A stretch of DNA of 64,000 bases from Fasciolopsis buskii (Eukaryota; Platyhelminthes; Trematoda; Plagiorchiida; Fasciolidae), in assembly GCA_008360955.1 (NCBI GenBank), contig LUCM01005082.1, forward strand, positions 124,001 through 188,000, given 5' to 3'. Positions 1 through 12,300 of the stretch are shown here, one piece after another. Numbering within the stretch: position 1 is the stretch's first letter; the number at the start of each line of letters is the position of its first letter. Position numbers and translations under genes: made by a program. The notes beneath the pieces were generated by a model. That model was not told the origin of the DNA. It saw only the letters and a list, made by a program, of their open reading frames with translations, and searched no databases.

Positions 1-167
1 ATCTTAAAATGCAACACGATTTGCAGAAGGTACATTTCGTCTCGTGAATCAATACGAACGTCTGAATGAATAACCATTAGGCATACGGAAACGCGCTGAT
101 TCAAGGTTAGAACGTCCGAACTAAATGAGTTTCGGAGCGCATGGAAATTACCACGCGCCAAGTTGTT

Positions 168-188
168 GTGCCTATATCTATCTATCTG

Positions 189-235
<47 letters not shown>

Positions 236-312
236 GTCTGTCTGTCTATCCATCTATCTATCCATTTATCTACCTATCTATCTATCTATCAATCTATCTA
301 TTTATCTATCAA
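168..312. repeat. (TATC)n tetranucleotide microsatellite
   Basis: About 145 bp of TATC/TCTA repeats with scattered TGTC, CATC and TTTA variants. The tyrosine/leucine/serine-rich frames across it are repeat translations, not genes. It directly abuts a family B repeat copy and lies at that copy's 3' side, so it may have grown from the repeat's tail. Confidence 0.95.
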
Positions 313-325
313 TATGTATATAGAA

Positions 326-415
326 ATTGTAAGTAGTATATGGATGAGTGAATGAATTTGCCCGGAAGTAGGAGTACGATTTCGCGGTTAGTGCCGCTCG
401 TCAGGTATGCGTACG
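326..415 (-). repeat. Family B interspersed repeat, partial copy
   Basis: Matches the outer part of both arms of the inverted repeat at 8700-9240. Shared blocks are AAGTAGTAT.TGGATG, a CCCGG core, a CGATTT/CGGTTTC block, GTCGCTCG-like sequence and a terminal TATGCGTAC. Divergence is about 20-25% by eye. It is in the same orientation as the 8.7 kb arm. No coding potential was seen, and the family was not recognised. Confidence 0.7.
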
Positions 416-3400
416 GTATATATATTTATAATAATATTTCCGCAACTAAAATCAATCTTGCTAACTGGGAGTGCAGTTGGCTGACATTTGACAAACCTGG
501 GCTTTCCTAAATGCATAGCATATAGACAATATTGTCACGGACGTTTGATAAACTGTATGTGACAATAATTCGAAACTACCCAAAGCCCGATTCGATCACA
601 GCAGCCTGATAGAAGAACCAACAGTTCACACGTGACAAAGGCGTACGCAGCCATCAATACAACGAGTTTTTTAAGTCAGTCTCTCGTCCCATATGGACAG
701 CTCTGAACAAAAACACAAAAAGCTGCCACCTTGGTTATTTTTTTTATTTTTCTGCACAATGCAATATTTGCTATTCACCTCATAAGTATCAGTGTTTAAC
801 TCACGCAGGTCTAAAAAATAACAGACAATCAGCTGATTAATAGTAAGTAATATGGCAACACTATTCATTTTGTACTCAAACTGAATTTCACGAAGTGGCC
901 CAAAGAAACCTACCCAAGCTTGTATACACAGAATAAGGGATAATTGACGGAGAAATGAAATCGTAAACCATGGCCCAAAGTCATTCGCTTTGCTCGGAAA
1001 ACACGTTTCTAGACTTCATTTGCTTTGCAAATTCCCGCTAATTTTCGCTTACAATTCGGTCGCCTCTTGTGCATTGTTCTTTGCCCAAATGTCTGTCTAG
1101 ACGGGTTTTTCCGTTCCCGATGGACAAAGCGTGAACGACAAAGGAATGAATTTCACGGAGCCTTTTAGTTTCTAACTTTCCAGATTGGTTTTTCCTTGGA
1201 AAAACCTACAATGTACAAATCAGTGTACATTCATTTCTTCGGAAAAACTCGTGTTGGTTCATGTTCAGAAGAGAAAATAGTAAAACTCTGATATTTCTCC
1301 CCACTTATTAGATATTTTTAACAAAAATATACTTTATCTAGACCTCAAAAGTGACCAAGAAAAACGGCTTTTGAAATCTGTCTATCACTGTTCATTAGTT
1401 GGCTTGATTAGTAGTTAGACCTATATAAAACTAGGTACAGAACAAGGATAAAATCAGTTCCCTCATTTACTGGAACAAAATTATTCAGATTGCGCTAAGA
1501 TTACGGCAAACGGTACTTCACTTCATTCGACTGACAGCCATGAATGACTCCGACTTGACCTTGAATGACTTATTGAAATCAATGACTAATTAGTCGGACT
1601 CTCGCTTATCGGTTATTTGTTCCACATCAAGAAGTCCTGTTATCTCAGCACTTGTTTCCTCTAACATGTGACAAATCTCTAGGACGTCAAGCTGAACTGT
1701 TAGGCCTTGAGTCTTCGACACAACTTCGGTTTTTTTTTGAACAGCTCTCTGACAGTCTTACGGGGACTATTCATTCCAAAATCGAGTATGAACCTGGTAA
1801 GACACAGAGTTCCGGTTGACTGACAGAATTAACACTTCATTTTCCCCCATTTTTTGGCTGATTTTATTTTCTGTGCGAAGTAATATTTTTTTTAAAAAAT
1901 GAACGAAATACCCGCCTGTTTTAGAGGTTCTCAATGACAGAGCCGTTGACGAGAGAAAATGGTGCAATCTTATTCCACAATAAATGCCAGCCCGGAGGTT
2001 TCTATTTGTCAAATCAAACTTATTTTGGCGAAGAAGGAAGTTTTCTCTGATGAAAATCAAAGTTTTATTTTGTCCTACGTGCACAGTGTCGGACAGAGCA
2101 GCAATTCTGTTCATCACCAGAGGTTAGACTACCGATGTTCATTTGGGCTATTACCTATAAACATCATCAGACTGAAATCAAAACGAGAGACCCGGACTGA
2201 AAAACGTGGGCTTTCATGTCGGCAACTTGGTTGTGCGTGTGATGATGGCCGAGAAAAAAAAACGAATAAAATGTCAAAATGATAAATCAAGCAATTGAAA
2301 ATTTATCCATCGACGAATTAGCGGTTGTGTCCTAATCCGAACTGTATGATACGAAGCTTCATGCTTCGTACCATTTGTCTCGTTTCAGTTAGGATAACCT
2401 GTTTCCCGGGTAGTTTTTGTTTCTTTTTTCATCAGTTCCTAATCGGGACGAATAGGAAATTTGTCAAGCTCAATTCTATTATGGTTTTGTGATTTTTATT
2501 GATCGTAGTGAATAGTTTTTACTATTTTAATGTTCATCTAATTGCCCGACAATGACCAAAGCGTATAGAGTCGTGAGTGTTGGACGTCAAATTATCACGT
2601 TCTAATACTTCTATAGTCGCTCACTTTCTCGACTTAACAGCCGTATTCTAGAGAATAATCTACACTGTCATCTCATCGACAGAGGCCAGTTGTAACGTCA
2701 GGCCGATCAGATCGTGAATATGACTATCGAACGAACTATTTTGTCCAACAGGTTAAACCAGAATTGTGAGCATGACAACGGAAGAACACCTTGGGTGCAA
2801 ACCATTTGTTCCGTAATATATTTGACAACCTAGTCAGAGTGTGAACAAGATGGCTTTACACTGAAAGGTCTGATCAAGAAGACTGATAGCGAAGTACATT
2901 TTGTGTTTCAGTGGACAAACTAAAAATCGTTATTCATCAAACATCACTAAGTCGAAATGTTAAAATCCAGCCGTATTAGTATTCGTTCACTATTGCTCAA
3001 ATGGACCCAAAAAGACTTGGCAAACACGAGCTAGGACATAATCATAATTCCATTCAAATCTTTTAGATATTTCTACGAAAATATTCATGTTTGGCATCCG
3101 ATTTTCAACACTGACTGCTCAATTCTTCTTACAGGTGAAAAGTAAACCACTCTCAATTTTTTTCCCGGCTCATCCTGGAAACAAAACACGATGTTTGTAC
3201 CGAAACTTGGGAATATTTGTGAGCATTTTGCAAATTGGGCATTTCAAAGAATGCGGAAACAGTATGTTCTGGTTTCTTTTTTTGTTCACTTGTGGAACAA
3301 TCTTGCCGGGTAACTTTGGAATGTCTTTGTACTATGGACTGGAAGGATGAAGTTTCTTTTTCACAAAGAACTGAACGTTTTCATTCTGATCATCAATTTG

Positions 3401-6400
3401 CTTGAGAAATGTGGACAAGTCGATTTGCATGTTGTATTTGACAATTACATTGGCACGTAAATCTGCACACAGGTGTACCCCATTCGCCGGCCACATACTC
3501 GGCAAAGTAACTGTTGCGAAATAGAATTAATTTCATTGGTTAAACGCGGTTACGTCAAGGTAAACTCCGGTTTCGATGATCATTATTTATCGAGTCCTCT
3601 TCGCTGAGTAATTTTTCCACTAAGCTCAATCAGTTCAGTTTGCACAATTCATCCGAGTCTAGTTTGGACATCCGCGGTTCTTATTCAATCGTCCAATATA
3701 AGTGAATTCTAGTCCGATTATTGCTTGCTTTCTGATTGGATCAGGAGATTTTGATATTACAGCGGTCTCCGTCTGTTACATCACGGTAAAAACAAGCAAC
3801 CTTGAAGAGTTTGCATGCGAATAGCACCGGAATGAATCTTGTCAACGCTTGAAATTTCTACATTCGTCATTTACTCAATGCTTTCACCTCCGTTTCGAAT
3901 CAGCGCACATTATAGTTGTGAATTTTAAGGAGAATCACGCGACTGCTACATTGTTTTACAACGGTTCTCCAGTTTCGATTTTGCAGTCTACTGTCTTTTC
4001 GTATTTTTCGCGGAGACTTATCTTTTTGATGGACAATGGGCCATAACTAATTCTAGTTCACTTGGCAATTAGTTCTCGGTAACCATCATGATCTGACTCG
4101 GGAAACGTTCAAGTCATTGACAATTCAGCTCATTGCTTCCCTTCTGTCCAAAGAGAATTGTGATCCAAGTATCATCAAATTTGTCATTGTCTTCTCATTA
4201 TAAAAGTAAGCAACCAGTTTACATCACTGATACAAACCTTTTGGCACGAAATGAGTGGCAAGGTAAATCTGATTTCAGATCGATTTTCACCGAAGTTGAA
4301 TGCTTTCACAATTATATTTGGAAGGAAGATGAGTTCTGAGTCTCATCCTGATGGGTAATTCAATTGACCATTAAATGATTATGTAAAATAGGCAATTCTC
4401 GGGTCACTTCAAATCTCGAAAGAGTGTTCCCCAGAAAATAACGATCGATAGATCAGCTGACATTCCGGCGACAATGATTTTAACCCTGCAGCTGCGGACC
4501 GTTCTGTTCATTTCGGATCACTAAATATTTAGTAATTTATTACTTCCGTAGAATTTTTCGCACAATTAATTCAGGTTCACGTAACTGCTCGCCTGTTTGA
4601 TGTGACTTCCGGTTTGCTCATCATCCGACTGTACACGTGATCCAGTTTTAAATGTTTGTTGATAGAATGACAACCAAAAAATGCCCATTTGTCTCGTGGT
4701 TGCCTCATCCATATTTGTTTCAGTACTGATTGATAATCAGCAAATTAATGAATTGTTAAAACTACTAAAGCAATTACAATTATTATGCAATGGCAATACA
4801 AATATGATTTAATTTCCTTGCACTTAGGATTGATTACGGACCATATTAATCAGAGTACAGCCAATTTTGAATACTTACAGCTTGCGAGGCGAAACTTTTG
4901 AATTTTACGGTTCACTTCCATGAAACTTTGAAATTATCACTTCTTACTGCTGATTGTACCGTTTTGTCAATAAAATTGACTGAAATTTGAGAAATTTGTT
5001 TGCAGATGTGTATCATAACAACACTCCAAAAAAAAATTCACGATCTACTTGGTTTATGTATGCAGTAGCTATGATATAGTTGGTGAGACCCGGCAATCCC
5101 AGCCATCAAGCGAACATTTTGATCAGCCACACACCCCCACCCCGGTAATCTATAAAAATATGAAAAAACAGACGGACGTAACAATGCTTACCATAACACT
5201 ACAGGTTTCATTGCCCTATTAGAACATTTATTAATTATTAGGAACTAATGTCCATCATCCAGGATGCAGTGGGGACTACTAAGGGTCTCAAAAGATGATC
5301 AGAGTTTGTCAATGAATGCCACTTGTTGTCAGTTTAATTGAAAGTTGACTATTCCCTTGGTAAGAGTAGATTCATTCGTCCGGATGAGATTAGACAATCT
5401 CATGCTTGTATTATCCAAACCCCGATTTACTTTTTCTAGAAGAAATATAAACCCAATACAACAAATTCTGAGTTATGTTAGATTTCGCTGAAGAAGTGAT
5501 GTACCATTTGATGTGGTAATACAACATTGTCTTGAACCGGTTACTCAAAATAATCAAAAAGTTCGTTTTTTCCAATCAATCCGGATACCGCCTTGTCTGG
5601 AAAAAGCCACAAAACTAATCAAAAACAGTCGAATGAAACTTACCAATTCATCGTTTTGAGTGGGCCGGGTTTGTATTTGTTACAGATGATGACAACTGAT
5701 CGATGACAAACAAGCTTTGGCAGTGAGATTTGAACATTTAAGACCATGAGATCGACAAATCAAATTGATGGGGATCGATTCATTGCAATGACTCATTACA
5801 AGATTATACTTCATTCAGGCACCGTGTGTGCAATGGAATCGAGATACAAGCCTAAAAATCGGATTCATATCATTGTCTTCCAATCGCCCAATATATTCCA
5901 TACGCAGGACAATGTAACTCGATTAACTTAAGGTTCATTGTATTCAGGCACAGATCTTTTCAAACCGTATTCGGCACTCGTCACATGAATACATTTTGGT
6001 CTCTTAAAAGTTGGCATAATTAAGAAAAAACAGTAATTTATTTTGTTTATCGGTTATCGCGTCTGGCTTTGTTTGAACTTTGGATTCTTAGTGATAAGTG
6101 AATACAAGTCAAAATACTTCTATCGCTCATTGTAATGTTATAACCATACACAAAAAATGAAATCCAATTTGCATTATTAATGCCTTGTTAGGTTGACTTG
6201 ATTTGTATTGTATAAACTTTTGCATACACTAAATAATGTCGCATATCAGTCAAAAAATGTGAGTTTAACAAATAAAATAGGGGAAGAAAAAAGTGATAAA
6301 TAAAATAATGAAAGAGACATGCGCATCGCCTTGTAAAGAATATAAAAGCACTCAGCCAGGAATAATCATAACGCATTAGGGTAGGATGGTCAGGAATTCG

Positions 6401-8094
6401 GCTGAAACCCGGTCACGGTTTGTTGAAATTCGTGCTAATTATGACTAAATATGACCTACAAATCCGGGAGAACGTTGGCCGAAATCTCACAAATGAGCAG
6501 CACGTTTGCCCCAAAGTAAGCAAAAGAAGAAACTGACCACTTCTCTGTTTCTTAACGAAAGTGGACGTAAAAAATTCGGCCGATATCCGAGACAAAAATG
6601 ACCGTGAATCTTTAATAAACCAGAAAGGAAAAGAAGAACGTAAACTATATTCAATACCGGTGAAACATTTCGGTGGGAATACAGTGTTTACGTAATTCAA
6701 TACACGTTGAACTCACTCTCGCATTGGAGTTCGCTAACCCAGTTGTGTTCCATGCGCCACGAAATGTTCGAATAATGAGCGGGCGAGACGAGCGTAAAAT
6801 TGCTACGCTAGATCCAGTCAACAGTGATTTATGTGCAGTTCTATAGGACAGTTCTGTGCGTTTCAATGACAGCCGATCGAAGCATCGTATTTTGTTCACT
6901 CTGTCTGTGCGTGCGACCCCTGACTGCAGCTCTCTTGAGGTTCGAGGTGAATTCCATTGGAAATTACCTCCATTGTGCTGACGTGTGCATTCAGAAGACT
7001 TTATGATCATTGGAGTGGGTTTAAGACCCAAAGTGAATACTTAGCCAGGACGGAATTGCACGTCGGAGGCTGATTTCCTCTCCCTGTCGATCGGACCGGC
7101 AACAGAGATTGTTTTACCCAAGTTTGTTCTGACCACATACTGGTTGTGGCGAACACCAAATTTTGCCCTAAAAAGGAACATCGGCTCATTTGGTAAACCC
7201 AATCGCCGTCTAGGAGTTACACTCAGATCAGTCAGATTATCATCGGTCAACGGTAACGTGGAGCATTCGAGGATTGTTGGTCATTCTGGTCAACACCTGT
7301 GGGGTCAAACTATCCTGTGCTCCGATCTCACATTTGTTTGCGCCTAGTCTGTGGTCACACCGACGAGGAAAGTACTCATCCCAAGCAAATGTTTCGGGAG
7401 GACAGTGGTCGAATTCATTTATGCATGAAGCTTTTGAATGCGGCTGTCGTCTCAACAAAATGCCTGGGATTCAAGTGGACTCTGGGAGAAGGTCAAAGAA
7501 GGTCTGCGCTGAGCCACAACTACGAAACAGTTTATGTCATGCAAATCTCAGAATCGATGCATAACCTCAATTTGTTCCCCCATTGGATGGTGGCAGTTCC
7601 TTATCCCGGGGTACTAAATGCGATGGGACTGATAAATCCTTGAGGGTCAGCTGACCAAAATCCTGAGAATTGATCAATCATTCAAAAAAAGAATGACTTA
7701 GGGGTGGTGAAAGGTTGATTGCAAACAAATGTAACGATTTGAAAAATCATACGCCACTGACTACAACGCCGAGTCATACTGCCCATTGTCTCCAGTTTTC
7801 GCTTGAGTGGGGTCTCATGGACCTCAGTTAGGTAACCTAAATGAACCTAAAAGGGGTTAGTAAACTGGCCAGAACTTTTTGTGATTTTTGTCGTGTCACT
7901 GAACGGCCATCTCGACCGTCTTCCAATTATTACCCGCCTGCGGAGATAACGTGCAGCGCCGAAGTCGTCCTGTGGATTTGCAAAAAACATGTTCCGACGA
8001 AGTCAACTTAATTTGATTCAGTGAAAGTTCTAAAAATTCAATCTTTAGGACCCATGAGTGTTTGCCCAAATTCTGAATGACCTACCAAATTTTC
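416..8094. other. No recognisable gene
   Basis: 7.7 kb of A/T-rich sequence with only short open frames and no recognised domain. It contains a perfect small hairpin at 2349-2369 (arms TACGAAGC/GCTTCGTA). At 6707-7460 one plus frame stays mostly open but has internal stops; it is described under findings. The rest shows no SINE box A/B pair and no reverse-transcriptase motif. Confidence 0.6.
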
Positions 8095-8431
8095 TTATGA
8101 TATTCCGCTAATGCTGCGAAGACAACGGTGTTCCAATACAGTCGGTTTCCACATATGTACTGCTATCAACGACTGTATGCATGAGCCGCATAACAGTATC
8201 GACTTCAAGCCTGTTGCATGTACCCAAACTTTGATGGATAGCAGAATCTCATACCGACGCCACAGATGCCTTCTGTAGGCCCGAAGGCGCTTCGTCGGAT
8301 ATACGATCGCCAGGTGAGGTACAACTACCCAAATAGCTAAATGTGTCCTCTTCATCCAGGTTTGGGTTTGAGTCATTCCAGCCCTGCAACAACATTCTAC
8401 ACCTCGAAGGTGCGAACTGCATCTCAATCAT
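8095..8431 (-). mobile_element. RTE-type non-LTR retrotransposon fragment (RT C-terminal part)
   Basis: On the minus strand two overlapping frames read like the region just after the YADD box of RTE/SR2-type reverse transcriptases. First come FAPSRCRMLLQGW and FSYLGSCTSPG; then, after a frameshift, RHLWRRYEILLSIK, SILLCGS and LEHRCLRSISGIS. The order and spacing match the same region of the longer RTE copy at 49.5-52.6 kb. It is about 110 residues, frameshifted, with no palm motifs, so it is a dead 5'-truncated or fragmentary copy. Confidence 0.8.
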
Positions 8432-8699
8432 GCCTACATTATCATTTAGTCAACTGGAAAATGACAGCAACTTAAATGAATCTTTTATCAGTAGGACAGT
8501 GTCGTTCACCTAGTCGGAGTCAGACGGTTTTTGACTGTTTGAGCAGTTGTCAATGCCATAGCCCTCTCTCAAAAACCAAAGTGAAATTCGTATCCCTGCG
8601 GAATAGCACTTCTTGTGTAATCAACCCGAAACCTGTGGTACGTATAACCGAGCACTTGGACCACGCAATTTCACCATACTGTGCTCATGCAAATGTATA

Positions 8700-9227
8700 G
8701 ACATATATATCTCTATATGTAGAAGCAGCAAGTAGTATCTGGATGCGTGAATAAAACCTGCCCGGGAGCACACGACCGGTTTCACGAAAATTGTCGCTCG
8801 CCAAGTATGCGTACCCAATGCTCTCTTGTCCAAACATCCACATACTTGTACACTCCAAATTGATTGATATTTCTCACCAGAATCGAATCTGTAGCATCAG
8901 GAGTGTGCATGGAAGCTCTTCATCGAAGAGTCCACAGAAGAATCACAACTGTGATTCGTTGATAATTCTTTGTCAGTTGGGCTGAGCCAACCTTAGGAAC
9001 GAGGGCAGAATGCCCCTTCGACGGAGAGCTTCCATGCACACTCCTGATGCTACAGATTCGATTCTGATAAGAAATATCAATTCGGAGTGTACAAGTATGT
9101 GGGTGTTTGGACAAGAGAGCACCGGGTACGCATACCTGACGAGCGATAATAACCGCGAAACCAGTCGTGTGCTCCCGGGAAAATTTTGTTTGCACATCCA
9201 GATACTACTTCCTGCTTATGCATATAT

Positions 9228-9240
<13 letters not shown>
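8700..9240. repeat. Large imperfect inverted repeat of family B units
   Basis: The left arm (about 8700-8933) and right arm (about 9017-9240) are reverse complements over more than 200 bp with few mismatches. Shared blocks include GGGAGCACACGAC, CCAAACA.CCACATACTTGTA, CAGAATCGAATCTGTAGCAT and GGAGTGTGCATGGAAGCT. A roughly 83 bp spacer separates them. Each arm ends outward in TA-rich sequence. The overlapping open frames on both strands here are repeat translations. It could be two head-to-head insertions of one element or a foldback transposon. Confidence 0.85.
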
Positions 9241-9260
<20 letters not shown>

Positions 9261-9261
9261 A
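9222..9261. repeat. (TA)n microsatellite
   Basis: About 40 bp of alternating TA at the outer end of the right family B arm. It parallels the (TATC)n tract next to the copy at 326-415, which suggests a simple-repeat tail. Confidence 0.95.
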
Positions 9262-9293
9262 ACGAGAAACTGATTAAATTTGACATTTTATTT

Positions 9294-9372
9294 CAGCGGC
9301 ACTCTACCTTCGTTCCCAAAATTGGCTTGAACCAGTTTGCAAGGAATTGACGAAGAATCACAGTTGGGGTCC
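9294..9372 (+). repeat. Family B repeat, 5' segment only
   Basis: Resembles the reverse complement of 8940-9015. The shared order is a GGCA.TCT.CC.TCGTTCC block, TTGGCT.A.CC, AAGAATT and AACGAATCACAGTTG-type sequence. It covers only the part of the unit that lies in the spacer of the large inverted repeat, so it marks the unit's other end. Confidence 0.6.
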
Positions 9373-12300
9373 TATAAATTCTTTAACAGAGAGATTCCAT
9401 CCACACTTTTACAATACAAACCATACAGACATCTTTTAGGTATATGCTATTTCCTTGGAACGAATCTGTTCACAGATCCAAAAGGAAGACAGTGTAGGGT
9501 GAACAGCGAAGAAGCCATTCATGTCTAGGTATCATCATATTTTTCAGTTCTTGTAGAATTTCCCACAAAGGTCAGAGGTTTGAATCCGAGCAACCCATCT
9601 TTTTCGTTTTCCCATATTTGTTTGTGGCTAACAGGTGCACTGTTAGTATGCACGCAAAAACCAACTCTCTCACTTTGTTTAGTTGAAACTTCGTCAGCCG
9701 ACACCTTTCGAGAGGTGGATACATTTGCTTTTTTTCACCATGGCACAAGCGGAATTTGTGCACGAATTGTCTCGGCAGAGCGGTCACTCCTGTGATAACC
9801 TCATTCGACGCACATCCGATAGCTAAGCGTGCTAGTTCAATCAAATGTGCCCACTGGGAGATATCTATCTCGGCTCTGCCAATTAAAGCTTCAGCCCGTA
9901 CGCGAATCACGGACAGCTTGTAATCGCGTGATGCCTTAAGCACTTGCTGACCAGTGGTTCAGTCGCGCAGCGCCCGCGGCTCAAACCTCAGTGTTTTGTT
10001 TGTGCTAGTTAGGTTGTAGGTGCATGCGTAGTCCAAACACAACTGTGACGTTCGAAAGCGAAATGGACAGTGATGTGTGTGTACGTGCTAGCGTGCTTGA
10101 TTGAACTGTTCATTTCATCTCACTGTCCTACGTCTGTAGCCTAAACATAACACATCGAATGGGTCATTGAGTTACTCTGTTGGTATTTGACCGCACTGAA
10201 ACCTCGTTAAAGCAACAACATCTTGTCCTCAACACAGCCGTAGGTTTGTGTTTGGTCTGGTCCAGTTCTGCCGCGGACTAGGCGCAGGGAATACGTTCAT
10301 CATCATCAGGCTGCCCTGATGCCTGGGTTCGGACGAGTTAAATTGAGCGCAGGCCAGATTAAGCCAAATATAGTAAATCCCCTCCGGAAGTACTATGAGT
10401 GGCATAACTGAGATGCACGCTTTCTAGCCTGTAATCGCAAAGGGTGGTAGAAGTGTACATTGGTGTAGCATAGGTAAAAATTTGTCAGTGAAATTTTTAA
10501 CTTTGACCTCGTAGATTATTAACCAACCAAAAACAGAATTTTTCACGCATGAGTTAGCCACATCTCAATGTCTGTACGAATCGCACCAGATATAATTAAT
10601 TTAAACAAACTGCCCTATATGTCATCCCAAATTTTACACCACATTATCAGTCTTTGCCAGCAGTTATGCAGTAGGCACATGAACTTAAGCGATATAATCT
10701 GTTTGTCAATTACGGGCTTAATTATGTCCACGGCTCTCTTGGCATTTGCTAGTAAAGGTTCAAAGCACTCATTGTAAGTTAGACTTGAAGTGGTGCCACT
10801 CTCATCTGTGCTCCGTTTTACGATAATGACTTTTGGACCATTCAAATAATTTCGTTTGAATGTACTGACCACAAGCAGACTTCATGGACAGGCTTGGGAG
10901 AGTGCAGAGGTTTTAACAAGAGTGTACCTACAGTGTAGAAATCGAAAAGTTTGTGAAATTCACCATAGTATGTGTTTAGAAAAGCATATGGTATTGGAGC
11001 ATTCAAAGGATGTCAAAAGCGCTTGCTTTCGTAGTTATCAAGGGATGGTCCGCGAGGGCACCTCTTTTCTGTCCTTCAAAGTAAATCTCGATACGCATAC
11101 AGGATGAACCGACCACCAGGTGCTAGCACAATTTGCATGAAATACGCGGAACTTATAGTCAGGAGGCGACATGAGCTTTCTGGACAGTTGAAGGCAAAAA
11201 TGTTCATATCATTTTTTCTCGGCTTAGGATTCTCTTACATTCACCAGTTTACTTTATTATATATTTGTAAGATTGACAAGCAATATGCTTATTTCTCATT
11301 GAAATTTGCATCTAGGGGCTAAATACGACCTCCAGCAAATGTAACTTTAGTGGAAAATTTGATTAACCTATGATGCTTCCCAGACGTAATCCGGTCTTTA
11401 GATTGTTTGAGTTGTTTGAACAGTCCAAGAGAGCACATCTGAGGGTAGCAAACTGGCTAACAAGCTCGTTTTTCACCTATTTTCACATGACCGGACACTT
11501 TCCAGGGTCTATTCGTGAACAAAACCCGGCATTCTTGAGAACAGGAACCCCCAAACCGATCACCAAAGCAGTCGCTTCATACCTATCCAAGATAAACCAC
11601 AAGATAAGCGTGATCGAAGGTTTCGTCTTTTTTACAGAGTCCGGGGTCGGCTATCTAGACCAGCGAGATATCGGATCCTGAATACCGCGGAGGCGGTCAC
11701 GATTCGCCTCACCAGTCCTCTCTTAAGTATGCAAAACTATTTGTTCTTACACTAAGTCTGCCCTGGCATATTCACCAAAAAGCGACATGTCTTAATTAGG
11801 CACTCAGCTGATGCACAGGCTGTGTTAATCTCTTCTTATCCAGTCTCCTGATCAACCGATACCACGTTATATGCGAACTCCAAGATTCCTATCCTTCCTC
11901 TTTCTCACTTTAGACCCCAATTTTTATCACAAATAGTGTTGTATTGGAATAATTATGAATGCTAATTCCTTTTTTGTAGGATTAAAGTAAATGCCTTTCC
12001 TGTGGTAGGTCGTGAAGAGTAAGTTACACATACAGTCTTGCATCTAACGCAGTGGAAAGCAGAACTATTGACATAAATTAATTATTTAAATGTAAAAAAT
12101 GCACCAGCAATGAGTAGCGAAGTTTGTAGGTCAATCCAGCAGTCAGGATACTTCTAAATACAACGGCGTTTAGGAGAAAGACAGCGCTTCGCTGTCGAAA
12201 TGCGCTTACAAACCTCGGTACATCAAACAGGAAAGACCGGCAACACGAGACTCTCAAGGGTGGAGCCAATGAAACAAGTGAGTTGGGTGCACACAGTTGT

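Noticed and set aside
125..355. Tyr/Leu/Ser repeat protein
   Set aside because: Translation of the (TATC)n microsatellite.
2349..2369. Perfect hairpin TACGAAGC-TTCAT-GCTTCGTA
   Set aside because: Isolated 8-bp arms with no T-run, gene or repeat context; expected by chance in 64 kb.
5643..5747. Possible small first exon on the minus strand: ATG, 34 codons, then a GTAAGT donor
   Set aside because: Short, no recognisable protein, and one good donor in this much sequence is expected by chance.
9945..10000. tRNA-like element (CAGTGGTTCAGTCGCGCAGC, then GGCTCAAACC)
   Set aside because: Box spacing is wrong for a tRNA, no cloverleaf could be drawn, and no second copy was seen.
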